A stretch of 64,000 nt of DNA from Natronococcus sp. A-GB7 (GCF_029688865.1 NZ_JARUKV010000025.1:1-64000); one strand, 5' to 3'. Counted from the first letter of the stretch, positions 24,210 through 33,404 are shown. Program-made: numbers and translations. The notes: generated by a model not told the origin, from the sequence alone.

Positions 24210-26065
24210 TCGAATCCGAACTCCTGACGATGGCTTACCCGCCGCTCGTGGTCTTTGCGGCGGCGCTGCTCGCGCTCGTCCTCCCGCGGATACTCGGCTT
24301 CGCCGTCGGCGCGCTGAGTCTCGCATCCGTGGTCGCAGTCGCGCTGTTCGCCCCCGACGGCGCCCTGCTGTCGGGCACCTTCCTCGGCTTCGCCGATGTC
24401 CAGCCGTTCTACATCGACGAGTTCACCCGGATGATGGGCGTCGCGCTCGGGTTCCTCGGCACGTTCGCCGTGATCTACGCCTACTCGAGCGAGGCATCCA
24501 AGCGAATGACCGCCATCGCGCTGACCTACGTTGCCAGCGCGCTCGGGGCGGCGTTCGCCGGCGACTGGCTCTCGCTGGTCTTCATGTGGGAGATCATGGC
24601 GCTGACGAGCACGCTGCTCGTCTGGAACTACGGCGGCGACGCCGTCCGCGCGGGCTATCGCTACGCGCTGGCACACGGGATCGGCGGCAGCCTGGTGCTG
24701 TTCGCGGTGACAGCCCACTACGCACAGGTCGGCTCGTTCGTCTTCGGCGAGGGCGTCGAGTACACCGACGCGCTGCTGGCCGGCGGGATGGCCGACGGGC
24801 TCCCGATGCTGCTCGCGATCGTCGGCATCGGCGTCAACGTCGCGTTCGTCGGCTTCCACACCTGGCTTCCGGACACCTACCCGCGTCCGCACTTCGCGGC
24901 CTCGGTGTTCCTCGCGGCCTTTACGACGAAGACCAGCGCCTACATCCTCCTGCGGGCGGTTCCGGAGGGGAACGTCTACCTCGCGTACATGGGCGGGCTG
25001 ATGGCCGTCTACGGCGTCGTCTTCGCCCTACTCCAGCACGACATGCGCGCGCTGCTGTCGTATCACATCCAGGCCCAGCTCGGCTACATGGTCGCCGGGA
25101 TCGGGATCGGGACGACGATCGGTGCCGCCGGCGCGATGGGGCACCTGTTCAACAACGTCCTGTACAAGAGCCTGCTGTTCATGGCCGTCGGGGTCGTCAT
25201 CTACCGCACGAACGAGAACGACCTCTACAAGCTTGGCGGGCTCTGGCGCGAGATGCCCCTGACCGCGATCGCCTTCTTCATCGGCGCGCTGTCGATCACC
25301 GCCGTCCCCGGCTTCAGCGGCTTCATCAGCAAGGGGATGGTGCTCGACGCTGCCGATCCGAGCTACTACGGCGCACCCGAGTACGAGGCGCTGTACTGGT
25401 TGCTGTTTATCGGCGCGGTCGGGACCTTCCTCTCGTTCATCAAGCTCGGCTTCTACGTCTTCTTCCACGGCGAGAGCGATCGATCGGTCAAGGACTCGAA
25501 GGTCGGACAGACGGCGGCGATGCTGTCGGTCGGCGGGGCCTGCGTCGTGCTCGGACTGCCGGCGGTCGGCTGGCCCGTGTTCACCGACATCCTCCCGCTG
25601 GTCGACGGCACGCAGTTCCTCGGTCCGGGCGGCGAGGAACAGCCGCTCACGCCGTACAGCATGGGCCACCTGCAGGACGCGGCGATCCTGATCGCCATCT
25701 CGGCGGTCGGATTCAAGCTCATCCGCAAACCGCTGTCGAAGATGGACTACTCCGACCCCGCGCTGATCGTCAATCCCGCGGGATACCACCTCGGTCGGAG
25801 CTCGATGCTCGCGGTCACCGAGCTGTACGCCGCGGTCGACCGCGCGGCCGTCAGCTTCGTCACGAGCTGTTACTGGATCGGGGACAACCCCGTACTGGCA
25901 GTCGACGCGGCGGCTCGCCGACTGCCGAACTGGATCGTCGACGTCGAGGAACGGCGCCCCGCCGACGGCGGCCGCCCGTCGACGATCCATCTCCGGGCCA
26001 GCATCGGTCTGACAGTGCTCGTGCTAACGCTCGTGTTGACGGTCATCCTCTGGCTGCTGATCTAG
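24206..26065 (+). CDS. Third large antiporter-like subunit (MrpA/NuoL-like)
   Basis: A 619-residue protein with about 15 transmembrane helices. WEIMALTSTLLVWNYGGD (about residue 130) has the channel glutamate and VAFVGFHTWLPDTYPRPHFAASVFLAAFTTKTSAY (about residues 212-246) the lysines. FNNVLYKSLLFMAVGVVIYRT is the broken helix. It has the MrpA N-terminal-type core without the MrpA C-terminal domains, which are encoded separately at 19223-19777. Last gene of the operon; about 50 bases downstream is the convergent recombinase gene. Confidence 0.92.
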   Translation: MIESELLTMAYPPLVVFAAALLALVLPRILGFAVGALSLASVVAVALFAPDGALLSGTFLGFADVQPFYIDEFTRMMGVALGFLGTFAVIYAYSSEASKRMTAIALTYVASALGAAFAGDWLSLVFMWEIMALTSTLLVWNYGGDAVRAGYRYALAHGIGGSLVLFAVTAHYAQVGSFVFGEGVEYTDALLAGGMADGLPMLLAIVGIGVNVAFVGFHTWLPDTYPRPHFAASVFLAAFTTKTSAYILLRAVPEGNVYLAYMGGLMAVYGVVFALLQHDMRALLSYHIQAQLGYMVAGIGIGTTIGAAGAMGHLFNNVLYKSLLFMAVGVVIYRTNENDLYKLGGLWREMPLTAIAFFIGALSITAVPGFSGFISKGMVLDAADPSYYGAPEYEALYWLLFIGAVGTFLSFIKLGFYVFFHGESDRSVKDSKVGQTAAMLSVGGACVVLGLPAVGWPVFTDILPLVDGTQFLGPGGEEQPLTPYSMGHLQDAAILIAISAVGFKLIRKPLSKMDYSDPALIVNPAGYHLGRSSMLAVTELYAAVDRAAVSFVTSCYWIGDNPVLAVDAAARRLPNWIVDVEERRPADGGRPSTIHLRASIGLTVLVLTLVLTVILWLLI

Positions 26066-26119
26066 CGACTCGGCTCGCTCCGTTGGCGAAAACGAGACGC
26101 GTCTTCCCTCTTCACTTCC

Positions 26120-27235
26120 TCAGTTCGATTCTTCGTCCTCGCGGGCATCGACGACCTCGAAAACCGGGCGTCGCTGCGGAACGGCGATCGTCTGCTCGAG
26201 CACCGTCGCTCGAAGCGCGGGACTCGAGCCCGACGCCTCGCGCCGGTAGCCGACCGGCCGATCGCCACGGAGGTCCCTCGGGGTCGGCGACTCCTCGCCG
26301 GCGACCCCGGCGTCCTCGCAGAGCCGCCGTAGCACCGACCGGGCTCCCTCCGTCGTGATCGCCGGGGGCGCGATCGCGCGCTCGCGGGCCAGCTCGGTCG
26401 CCGTCGACTCGTCCATTATGGACTCGATCTCGCCTTCTTCGTGGCCCCGTTCGGCGAGCACGTCCCGCACCCGACGGGCGATCGAGGGCGCGTGGCGGGT
26501 CGGGAACAGCGGCCAGTCGTTCGCGGGGGGATCGAGTGCGACCCGGTACCGTCGCAGCGGCGTCCTGACCGGGGCCGGCAGCGGCACCTCCTCGAGTCGC
26601 TGGGAGCGACCGAGCACCCGGATCGTCCCGGTGTAGAAGTCGACGTCCTCCCAGACGGCGCCCGTCCGTCGGTCGTCCCGGGGAACTCGGAACAGCTCGC
26701 TTCCCCGCACGTCCGAGTAGACGAGCAACGCGACCAGCGCGTACTCCCGGAGCCGACCGCATCGTTCCTCGCGGTCGAACCCGTCGCTCGAGGCCTCGAT
26801 CGCGCGCTCGCGGACGTGGCGCTCGAGGGTTCGTCTGCGCTCCGCGCTCCACCCCTCTCCGGCGTCGCCCTCGATCGTCACCGGGAGCGCGGCCGTCGCG
26901 GTCTCGTCGGCCGCGGGGTTCGCCTCGAGGATTCCCCCGCGAACGCACCACGAGAGGAAGGCGCGAACGACCGCGTAGTAGGTTCCTGCCGTCGAGGGCG
27001 CGTACGCGCCGCTCTCGGTTCGGTCGCGGAGTTCCTCGGCGTACGCCCGCATGTGATCGGGCGCCAGATCGAACACCGATCGGATTCCTCGTTCCTCGGC
27101 GAGCCACTCGACCCACCGGCGGAGGACCGACTCGGCGTTGGCCGCGTACGTCCCGGCACCGGGACCGTCGGGATCGCCGCGGGCCTTTCGCTGGAGGTAG
27201 GCGTCGACGGCGTCGGCGACCGCGACGTCGGTCAC
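26120..27235 (-). CDS. Tyrosine-recombinase-like protein lacking canonical catalytic residues
   Basis: A 371-residue protein with an N-terminal SAM-like core-binding domain (about residues 5-110; STAGTYYAVVRAFLSWCVRGG) and a C-terminal integrase fold. The box I arginine is present (VYSDVRGSELFRV, about residue 190). The later catalytic set is not: where HxLR-H is expected the sequence reads TPRDLRGDRP, and no HxxR/W or nucleophilic tyrosine follows near the C-terminus (LEQTIAVPQRRPVFEV). So it can probably bind DNA but not recombine it. Normal GC and no flanking att-like repeats or phage genes. A similar haloarchaeal family exists, so this is likely an old domesticated protein and not a recent prophage remnant. 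Confidence 0.8.
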   Translation of the reverse strand: MTDVAVADAVDAYLQRKARGDPDGPGAGTYAANAESVLRRWVEWLAEERGIRSVFDLAPDHMRAYAEELRDRTESGAYAPSTAGTYYAVVRAFLSWCVRGGILEANPAADETATAALPVTIEGDAGEGWSAERRRTLERHVRERAIEASSDGFDREERCGRLREYALVALLVYSDVRGSELFRVPRDDRRTGAVWEDVDFYTGTIRVLGRSQRLEEVPLPAPVRTPLRRYRVALDPPANDWPLFPTRHAPSIARRVRDVLAERGHEEGEIESIMDESTATELARERAIAPPAITTEGARSVLRRLCEDAGVAGEESPTPRDLRGDRPVGYRREASGSSPALRATVLEQTIAVPQRRPVFEVVDAREDEESN

Positions 27236-27319
27236 GCGGTCCCCGCCCCGTTCGTGCGATCGTCGCCGACGTACATCTCGTTCGAAACGGTATCGCCGGA
27301 GTATCCTAAATCTGGCCTC

Positions 27320-27694
27320 CTACGATCGCTCGCGCTCGAGGGAGAGTTCCCTCGTTTCGACGCCCGCCCGTTCGGCCCGCTCGTTCGAGTCAAGCAGATG
27401 CTCGAGTTTCGCCTCGAACTCCGCCTCCGAGAGCTCGCCGGCGGCGTAGCGGTTCTGTAGCTCGGTGACGGGATCGACCGGCTCTCGACGGGGTTCGTCG
27501 GCGTCGGTCGCGTCCCCGCTGCCGACCCGTTCGGTCAGGTACCAGACGAGAAAGACGCTGACGACCAGCAGGGCGGTGATCGCGACGGCATAGATCGGGC
27601 CGGCGAACAGCAGTGCAGCGATGATGACGATGTCGGCGAGTACGAACTTGATCGCGAAAATTTCGGTGAGACTGTAGCCGCCGTCGCTGCCCAT
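27320..27694 (-). CDS. SHOCT-domain membrane protein
   Basis: A 124-residue protein with two transmembrane helices (about residues 10-55), a polar linker and a C-terminal SHOCT motif (TELQNRYAAGELSEAEFEAKLEHLL, about residues 82-106). I start at ATG 27694 (MGSDGGYSL); longer frame upstream is noise. SHOCT domains are small oligomerisation modules at protein termini; the function here is unknown. Confidence 0.87.
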   Translation of the reverse strand: MGSDGGYSLTEIFAIKFVLADIVIIAALLFAGPIYAVAITALLVVSVFLVWYLTERVGSGDATDADEPRREPVDPVTELQNRYAAGELSEAEFEAKLEHLLDSNERAERAGVETRELSLERERS

Positions 27695-27819
27695 ACCCGA
27701 ACTAGGTCGGTGACGAAAATAACTGTGGGGGAGACGACCACGAACCGGCCGAGTCCCGAGAATCCGAGGCGGTCGCTTCGAAGAGAAGCGGTAATGGATC
27801 CGGCGACCGTGAAACAACT

Positions 27820-28200
27820 ATGCGCACCAGTCTCGCCGTTCCGGACGAGATCCTCGAGGAGTTCGATGCGACCTGGCAGGCCGAGGGGCTCGACTCGCGG
27901 TCGCGGGCCGTTCGCGAGGCGATGGCCGAGTACGTCGAACGGCACCGAACCCTCGAGACGACGACCGGGTCCGTAACCGGGGTCGTCGTCTTCGACTACG
28001 AACACGAGCGCGTGATCGAGCGGCTCCACGACGTCCAGCACGATTACCAGGAGGCGATCATCTCGACCAGTCACGCCCACCAGGGCGACTGGTGTCTCGA
28101 GACGGTGTTCGTCGACGGCGAGGCCGAACGGATCAGACAGCTCATCTACCGGTTGAAGGATTTCGACGGCGTGCAGCGGGTTCGGTTCATGTTCCTGTAA
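27820..28200 (+). CDS. NikR-like ribbon-helix-helix metal regulator
   Basis: A 126-residue protein. An N-terminal ribbon-helix-helix (MRTSLAVPDEILEEFDATW...SRSRAVREAM, residues 1-43) is followed by an ACT-like metal domain. The NikR nickel ligands are recognisable: histidine in DVQHDYQ, HAH in STSHAHQGDWC, and that cysteine. The HxH-to-Cys spacing is one residue shorter than in Escherichia coli and Helicobacter NikR. It probably senses Ni2+ or a related metal and represses uptake genes. A 6-base inverted repeat CGCTTC-N5-GAAGCG (27774-27790) 30 bases upstream may be an autoregulatory site. No nickel genes adjoin it. Confidence 0.87.
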   Translation: MRTSLAVPDEILEEFDATWQAEGLDSRSRAVREAMAEYVERHRTLETTTGSVTGVVVFDYEHERVIERLHDVQHDYQEAIISTSHAHQGDWCLETVFVDGEAERIRQLIYRLKDFDGVQRVRFMFL

Positions 28201-28286
28201 CGCTTCGCCGCGATCGCACGGAGCGAGGACGGCCAGGCTGGGATCGTCGAACCGAAGTAGTCGCTCTCGTCAGCTCGAGGGAGTTC

Positions 28287-28339
28287 CGTATACCCGCATG
28301 TCGTATACGCCCGACGACGGTCGATCGGTCACCGATCGA
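28287..28339. repeat. Two consecutive inverted repeats in convergent intergenic region
   Basis: CGTATAC-N9-GTATACG at 28287-28309 and TCGATCGGT-C-ACCGATCGA at 28321-28339 are both perfect. They lie between the convergent nikR-like and phosphatase genes. Transcription-terminator stems or protein sites are both possible. Confidence 0.5.
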
Positions 28340-28393
28340 GAGCAGAAGAGTGTGCTACCGAGCACGAACTGACGAGCGCCTCGAAGGAGCGCG

Positions 28394-29695
28394 CTACCGG
28401 ATCGTCTTCGGCACGAGGCCGACGTCGCTTCGCTCGAGGGCAACCTCGCCGCCGAATCGGTGCTGTGACCCCGTCCCGCTTTCCTCGAGTCGATCGACGA
28501 CCTCGCCGTCGGGGCCGACCGCCTCGAACCGTCGGGAGCCGTCCGCGGAGAGTTCCACGTCGATCACGTGCAGGGCGCTCTCGCTCACCGCGAGGCACGG
28601 CCGTTCCGCCGGAGTGTACGGCTCCCTGGCCTCGCGCCCCCACGCGCCGTCGCCGAGGTAGAGCACGCCGTCCTCGTCGGGCTCCCCGTCGAGCAGGCGG
28701 TGGGTGCGCTTGTAGGTGTGGTCGTCGTGCTCGAAGGCGACGTCGACGTCGTACGCCTCGAGCAGCGGCACCCAGTGCTCGCGGATGCTCCCGCGCTCCT
28801 CGTCGTCGAGGTCCTTGGCCGACGGGAAGGCGGGGACGTGGTAGGCCGCCAGGAGGTGCTCGCGATCGCTTCGCTCGGCCAGGGCGCGCTCGAACCACTC
28901 CGTCTGGGTTCCCGCGACCTCGGCGGTGTGGTTCGAGTCGAGGAGCAGGATCGACAGTTCGTCGCCGATATCGAGCGCCCAGTAGGCCCGATCCTCCTGG
29001 ACGTTGTCGAACAGCGAGTAGAAGTACGGCGCGTCTTCGGGCGTGCCGTAGTACTCTCGATCGCGGAGTTCGTGATCGCCGATAGCGGCGACCAGCGGGA
29101 CGAGACGGTCGCCCGATCGCATGTGCTCGTGCCAGTGCTCGAGGAAGGTGACCCACTTCTCGACGTCGTAGCCGTCGGCGTACGCGAGGTCGCCCCCGAC
29201 GAGGCCGAACAGCGGATCCCGCGAGGCCGCCTGCTCGTGGAGCCGGGGGACGACATCGTCGGTCCCGATGTCTCCGCCTTCCGCGAACGAGAGCGAATCG
29301 TCAACTTCGTCGGGGGCAGTGTGGACCGAAAGGTCGGTTTCGTCGCCATCGACCGCGATTCGGTAGGACGTGTCGGGCTCGAGGTCGGTTATCTCCGCCC
29401 GGTGGCGGAGTAGCTCCGAGTCGCCGAACGGGTCGACGCCGCTTCGGGCGTCGGCGCTGGAGCCGTCGCCGGCCGCCAGCTCGACCGAGACGCCGTCGTG
29501 ATCGTCCGCGTCCTCGAGCCACTGCAGCGTGACCGCGTCGCTTGGATCGCGTCCGCGCCACGTCGCGATCAGCGTCGACAGGTCGTTCCTAGGTGTCTCG
29601 TCGTCGTCGAACTCGAAGCTCGCGCAGCCGGCGAGGCCGGCGGTTCCGACGCCAACGAACTGGAGGAACCGCCGGCGAGTGGAAGTAGTGGCCAT
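28394..29695 (-). CDS. Tat-exported lipoprotein metallophosphatase (purple acid phosphatase-like)
   Basis: A 433-residue protein. A Tat signal (TRRRFLQF) is followed by a lipobox LAGC (cysteine about residue 24), so it is exported folded and lipid-anchored. Residues about 35-125 resemble the fibronectin-like N-domain of purple acid phosphatases. The metal-binding motifs are GDIGTDD, GGDLAYADG, GDHELRD, AYHVPAF and EHDDHTYKR. The last two differ from the textbook GxHxH form but keep metal-capable residues. Likely releases phosphate outside the cell. Convergent with the nikR-like gene. Confidence 0.87.
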   Translation of the reverse strand: MATTSTRRRFLQFVGVGTAGLAGCASFEFDDDETPRNDLSTLIATWRGRDPSDAVTLQWLEDADDHDGVSVELAAGDGSSADARSGVDPFGDSELLRHRAEITDLEPDTSYRIAVDGDETDLSVHTAPDEVDDSLSFAEGGDIGTDDVVPRLHEQAASRDPLFGLVGGDLAYADGYDVEKWVTFLEHWHEHMRSGDRLVPLVAAIGDHELRDREYYGTPEDAPYFYSLFDNVQEDRAYWALDIGDELSILLLDSNHTAEVAGTQTEWFERALAERSDREHLLAAYHVPAFPSAKDLDDEERGSIREHWVPLLEAYDVDVAFEHDDHTYKRTHRLLDGEPDEDGVLYLGDGAWGREAREPYTPAERPCLAVSESALHVIDVELSADGSRRFEAVGPDGEVVDRLEESGTGSQHRFGGEVALERSDVGLVPKTIR

Positions 29696-29789
29696 GACCG
29701 AACTCTGGGTACACTGCCGCCGTCCCGACCAATACGGATTTCGGAGGCGAGCAGCCCCGCGATACGTCCTGCGATCGCCGTGTCACCGC

Positions 29790-31091
29790 TCAGTCAGCAT
29801 CCGGAAGCAGATCGGTTTCTCCGCTCCAGGACCCGCTCGTGAAGTCGACGCCGCCGTTCCAGTGTCCGACGAGCGTCGCCACGGCCAGGTCACCGGTGAC
29901 GTTGGTCATCGTCCGTATTCGATCGAGCAGCGGATCGATTCCGGCGATGAACCCGACGACCGCAACCGGGAGGCCGACCTGCGTGAGGACGAGCGTCATC
30001 AGGATCAATCCGGCACTCGGCACACCCGCCGTGCCGATCCCCGCAAGCACCGCGATGGCGACGACGGTGACCTGCTCGACGAGCGTCAACGAGGCGCCGA
30101 CGATGTTCGCCGCGAAAATCGCGACGATCCCCAGATACATCCCCGTTCCGTCCATGTTGATCGTCGCGCCGAGCGGGAGCGAGAAGCTGTAAACGCCCTC
30201 GTTGAGGTGGAGATTGTTATCGGCGTTCGACATCGAGACCGGCAGCGTCGCGCTCGAAGAACTGATACTCGCCGCGGTCATCAACGCATCCTTGATCCCG
30301 ACGAGGAACGCGATCGGCGACTGCTGGGTCAGAAGCAGGATCATGACGCCGAGATAGACGACTGCGATATGGATCGCGACGGCGAGAACCAGCGTTAACG
30401 CCAGCATCCCGAAGGTGCTGAACACTTCGGTTCCGGCCTCGGCGAACGCGACGGCCATGAGCGCGAAAATGCCGATCACACCGTACTCCATGATCCCCCA
30501 GACGACCTTGAAGAGGGCTTTCGAGCCCGCGTCGGCTACGTTGAACACGGTTTCGACGCCGTCTCGAACGCTTTCGTCGTCGGTGCTTTCACGAAGGAGT
30601 ACGAGCGCGAGTCCGAAGACGATGACGAAGAAGATCGTCGCCAAGATATCGCCCGTCGCCATCGCTTCGATCGGGTTCTCCGGGACGATCCCCAGAAAGA
30701 CGTCCATGAAGCTGGGGGCTTCGTCGGCCTCGAAGTCGGCATCCGTCAACGTCATTCCCGTTCCGGGCTCGATGAGGTTCGCGACGGCCAGTCCGATCGT
30801 CACCGCGATCATCGAGGAAACCGCGTAGATCGCGACCACCTGACCGCCGATCTTGCCGAGCGACGTCGGCGACAGCTCTTTGATTCCCATGAGCAGCGTG
30901 AAGATGATGATCGGAACGACGATCATGCTCAGCAGCCGAACGAACAGATCGCCGAGTGGCTCGAGGACGGTCACCGGTTCGCCGACGGTCAGACCGACGA
31001 CCGAACCGAGGACGAACGCCGCTCCGATCCGGTAGACGATCGCCACTGATCGGTATCGTTTCCACCAGTGACTGACAGTATCAAAAACCAT
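29790..31091 (-). CDS. Dicarboxylate/amino acid:cation symporter (DAACS/SLC1 family)
   Basis: A 433-residue transporter with eight transmembrane helices and two re-entrant loops. The serine-rich hairpin is AASISSSSATLPVSM (about residues 265-279) and the NMDGTG motif is TINMDGTGMYLG (about residue 305), followed by GTAGVPSAGLILMT. These define glutamate/aspartate/dicarboxylate:Na+ (or H+) symporters. I start at ATG 31091 (MVFDTVSHWWKRY). Substrate (glutamate, aspartate or C4-dicarboxylate) not decidable from sequence. Confidence 0.93.
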   Translation of the reverse strand: MVFDTVSHWWKRYRSVAIVYRIGAAFVLGSVVGLTVGEPVTVLEPLGDLFVRLLSMIVVPIIIFTLLMGIKELSPTSLGKIGGQVVAIYAVSSMIAVTIGLAVANLIEPGTGMTLTDADFEADEAPSFMDVFLGIVPENPIEAMATGDILATIFFVIVFGLALVLLRESTDDESVRDGVETVFNVADAGSKALFKVVWGIMEYGVIGIFALMAVAFAEAGTEVFSTFGMLALTLVLAVAIHIAVVYLGVMILLLTQQSPIAFLVGIKDALMTAASISSSSATLPVSMSNADNNLHLNEGVYSFSLPLGATINMDGTGMYLGIVAIFAANIVGASLTLVEQVTVVAIAVLAGIGTAGVPSAGLILMTLVLTQVGLPVAVVGFIAGIDPLLDRIRTMTNVTGDLAVATLVGHWNGGVDFTSGSWSGETDLLPDAD

Positions 31092-31513
31092 ATCTCCTGA
31101 TAGATAGTTATGATTACGGGAAACGGCTCGGCCTGCACAATACTGTCGTGAGCCGTTCGGAAAGAGGGAGGTGACTGAACCAACGGCCGGACGGCGGAGC
31201 AAAGAAACGGTTCATTCGACGCCGTACAGAGAGCGATCGGACGCCCGTTCCGCTGATCCCAAACGCTATACGCGAAACAGACGATCGGGCACGGAGCTGT
31301 GGGACCGACAGCCGGATGCGTAAGCTCGGCTCGACCGGAGGCGACTCGCCGTCGTCAGCGTCGGCTGCCGGTTCGTCATCGGAGCGCTCGTGCTCGATCC
31401 GAGCACACGCACCCGGTATTGCAGCGAGCGGCCGTTTCGGGGTCCGGCCATCGAAGCCATCCCTGGGGAGCCGCGGCCCGCACCTTCTTTGGAAACCGCC
31501 GCGCAGAGGTGGT
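31092..31513. other. 420-base intergenic region without recognised gene
   Basis: It separates the divergent symporter and USP genes. Open frames in it are arginine-rich and read like shadows. The ATCTCCTGATAGATAG stretch at 31091-31106, next to the symporter start, is AT-rich. Confidence 0.5.
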
Positions 31514-31894
31514 ATGCAGCTGCTCGTCGGCACCGACTCCGTACACGCGACCGCGGCGATCTGTGACTACCTCGAGAACAGACTGACGGACATAGACGAC
31601 GTTCGGGTCGTCGCGACGGCGGAATCCGGTGACGGGACGGCCGAACGCGACGGCAAGGAAGCGCTGAACGTCGCACCCGTTCGACTGGCCGCGGCCGGAA
31701 GCGTCGAGACCGAGTTTCGAGAGGGGGAGGCCGTCTCGGAGCTGCTCGAGGCCGCCGCGGCCGTCGACGCGGACGAGATCGTGGTCGGGGCCAGCGGCGC
31801 TGACTCTGCAGTAGCGGTCGGATCGACGACACGAACGCTGCTCGAGCGGGCCTCCCGTCCCGTCGTCGTCGTTCCGGTGCCTTCCCTCGAGTAA
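31514..31894 (+). CDS. Universal stress protein (UspA family)
   Basis: A 126-residue single USP domain. It starts LLVGTDSVHATAAI and ends with the nucleotide-binding VVGASGADSAVAVGSTTRTLL and PVVVVPV, matching the Gx2Gx9G(S/T) ATP-binding pattern. GAGGTGG lies just before the ATG at 31514; longer upstream frame lacks similarity. Convergent with the MATE gene. Role in stress signalling or nucleotide binding is inferred from family only. Confidence 0.85.
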   Translation: MQLLVGTDSVHATAAICDYLENRLTDIDDVRVVATAESGDGTAERDGKEALNVAPVRLAAAGSVETEFREGEAVSELLEAAAAVDADEIVVGASGADSAVAVGSTTRTLLERASRPVVVVPVPSLE

Positions 31895-31895
31895 C

Positions 31896-33404
31896 TCAGT
31901 CGTCGCTGGGCGCCGCGCCGGGACGATACCCCCGACTGATCGCCTTCCAGCGCCCGGTCGAGAACCGGTAGTAGTTGATGGCCGCGGGCGCGGCCGTTTC
32001 GGCGATGAAGGCGAGGTACAGTCCCGTCAGTCCGAGTGCGGGAATCGAGACGCCGGGGGTCGAAAGCCCCAGGATCGGAATCGTCGCCGAGGGGACCGTC
32101 AGTCCCGCGGCGCCCAGATACGCGAGCGGGATCGCGAGCCCGAACATACCGACGAGCTGGCTGTAGAAGGGCCACCGAGTGTCGCCGCTGGCCTTGAGCG
32201 CGCCCTCGGCGCCCGTCGAGATCCCCTTGAGGACGATCGCCAGGCAGGCCGCGTAGATCAGCGCGACGGCGGTCGGGACCGAGAGTTCGGCCGGGTCGTC
32301 GGTGAAGGCGAGGACGATCGGTTCCGCGAACGCGAAGACGATCGCCGCCGCGACGACGTAGACGGCGACGGCGAAGAGGACGATCTCGCGGCCGTAGCGC
32401 TCGGCGGTCCCCTCGCGACCGTTGCCAAGCTCCTGGCCGACGAGGCTCGAGGCGGCGAGGCCGAAGCCCCAGCCGGGCGTGTTCATCAGCCCCCAGATGC
32501 GCCGGGCGATGACGTAGGCGGCGACGACCTGCGGGCCGAACAGCGCGACGATCGCGAGCATGGGGAACTCGGCGACCGTCCAGACGGATTTGGTCCCCAT
32601 GACGGGGAGCCCGATCGAGGTCAGGTCACGGATGGTCTCGCCGTGGAAGTAGCCGCCGAACGGATCGACGCTGAACGGGAAGGTTCCGATCCCGGGGAGC
32701 CAGCCCGCGGTGAGGCCTATCGCGAAGGTCGCGGTGACGACGACGTTCGCCAGTACCGTTCCGAGGGCGGCGCCCGCGACGCCGAGGCCGAGTCCGAAGA
32801 TGAGGACGGCGTTGAGTCCGATGTTCGCGGCAGCGCCACCGGCACGGACGACCATCGGCGTCCAGGCGTCGTCCATTCCGACGAACGTGCGGCTCCCGAT
32901 GAGGTTCAGCCCCGCGAACGGCACTCCGAGGCCGACGATCTGGAGGTAGGTTGCGCCCTGCGAGATCGTCTCGGGATCGTTACCGATGATCGAGATCAGC
33001 TCGGTCGGGTACGTCCAGAACAGCGCCGTCACCGGGAGCGTGAGGAGCACGACCAGCACGGCACTCGAGCGAACGGCCTGCCCGAGCGAGTCGAAGGCTT
33101 CGGCGCCGTAGCGCTGGGAGACGAGCGCGATCGTCCCGCCGGCGACCCCGCCGCCGATGGCGAAGGCCAGTCCCCAGAAGGGGGCGGCGAAGCCGACGCC
33201 GGCGATCGCCGTCGAGCCGACGGCGACGCCGACCATCGCGACGTCGACGGCGTTTTTCGACATCCGGGCGAGCCCCGTGAGGACGCGGGGCCAGGCGAGG
33301 TTCGTCGTCCGGCGCGCTCGCTCGGAGCTAATGAGTCCGAACCGGGCGAGCGCCAGCCCGATCCAGAGGATTACCAGTCGGATCGGATTCGGAGACCGGA
33401 CCAC
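31896..33404 (-). CDS. MATE-family efflux transporter
   Basis: A 502-residue protein with 12 transmembrane helices in two homologous halves. NAVDVAMVGVAVGSTAIAGVGFA (about residues 51-73) and GWGFGLAASSLVGQELGNGR (about residues 315-334) are the classic MATE positions. It exports organic cations or metabolites using Na+ or H+ gradient. GTG start at 33404. N-terminal polar/hydrophobic segment (about 45 residues) precedes the usual first core helix. Confidence 0.93.
   Translation of the reverse strand: MVRSPNPIRLVILWIGLALARFGLISSERARRTTNLAWPRVLTGLARMSKNAVDVAMVGVAVGSTAIAGVGFAAPFWGLAFAIGGGVAGGTIALVSQRYGAEAFDSLGQAVRSSAVLVVLLTLPVTALFWTYPTELISIIGNDPETISQGATYLQIVGLGVPFAGLNLIGSRTFVGMDDAWTPMVVRAGGAAANIGLNAVLIFGLGLGVAGAALGTVLANVVVTATFAIGLTAGWLPGIGTFPFSVDPFGGYFHGETIRDLTSIGLPVMGTKSVWTVAEFPMLAIVALFGPQVVAAYVIARRIWGLMNTPGWGFGLAASSLVGQELGNGREGTAERYGREIVLFAVAVYVVAAAIVFAFAEPIVLAFTDDPAELSVPTAVALIYAACLAIVLKGISTGAEGALKASGDTRWPFYSQLVGMFGLAIPLAYLGAAGLTVPSATIPILGLSTPGVSIPALGLTGLYLAFIAETAAPAAINYYRFSTGRWKAISRGYRPGAAPSDD

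Noticed and set aside
22317-24326. 669-residue open frame antisense to the second antiporter subunit
   Set aside because: High-GC codon use leaves long open frames on the opposite strand; this one is extremely Arg/Glu/Asp-rich and matches nothing, while the plus-strand frame has clear antiporter motifs.
26120-27235. Recombinase as marker of an integrated virus or plasmid
   Set aside because: No att-like repeats, tRNA or viral genes nearby; active-site residues are missing, so recent mobility is unlikely.
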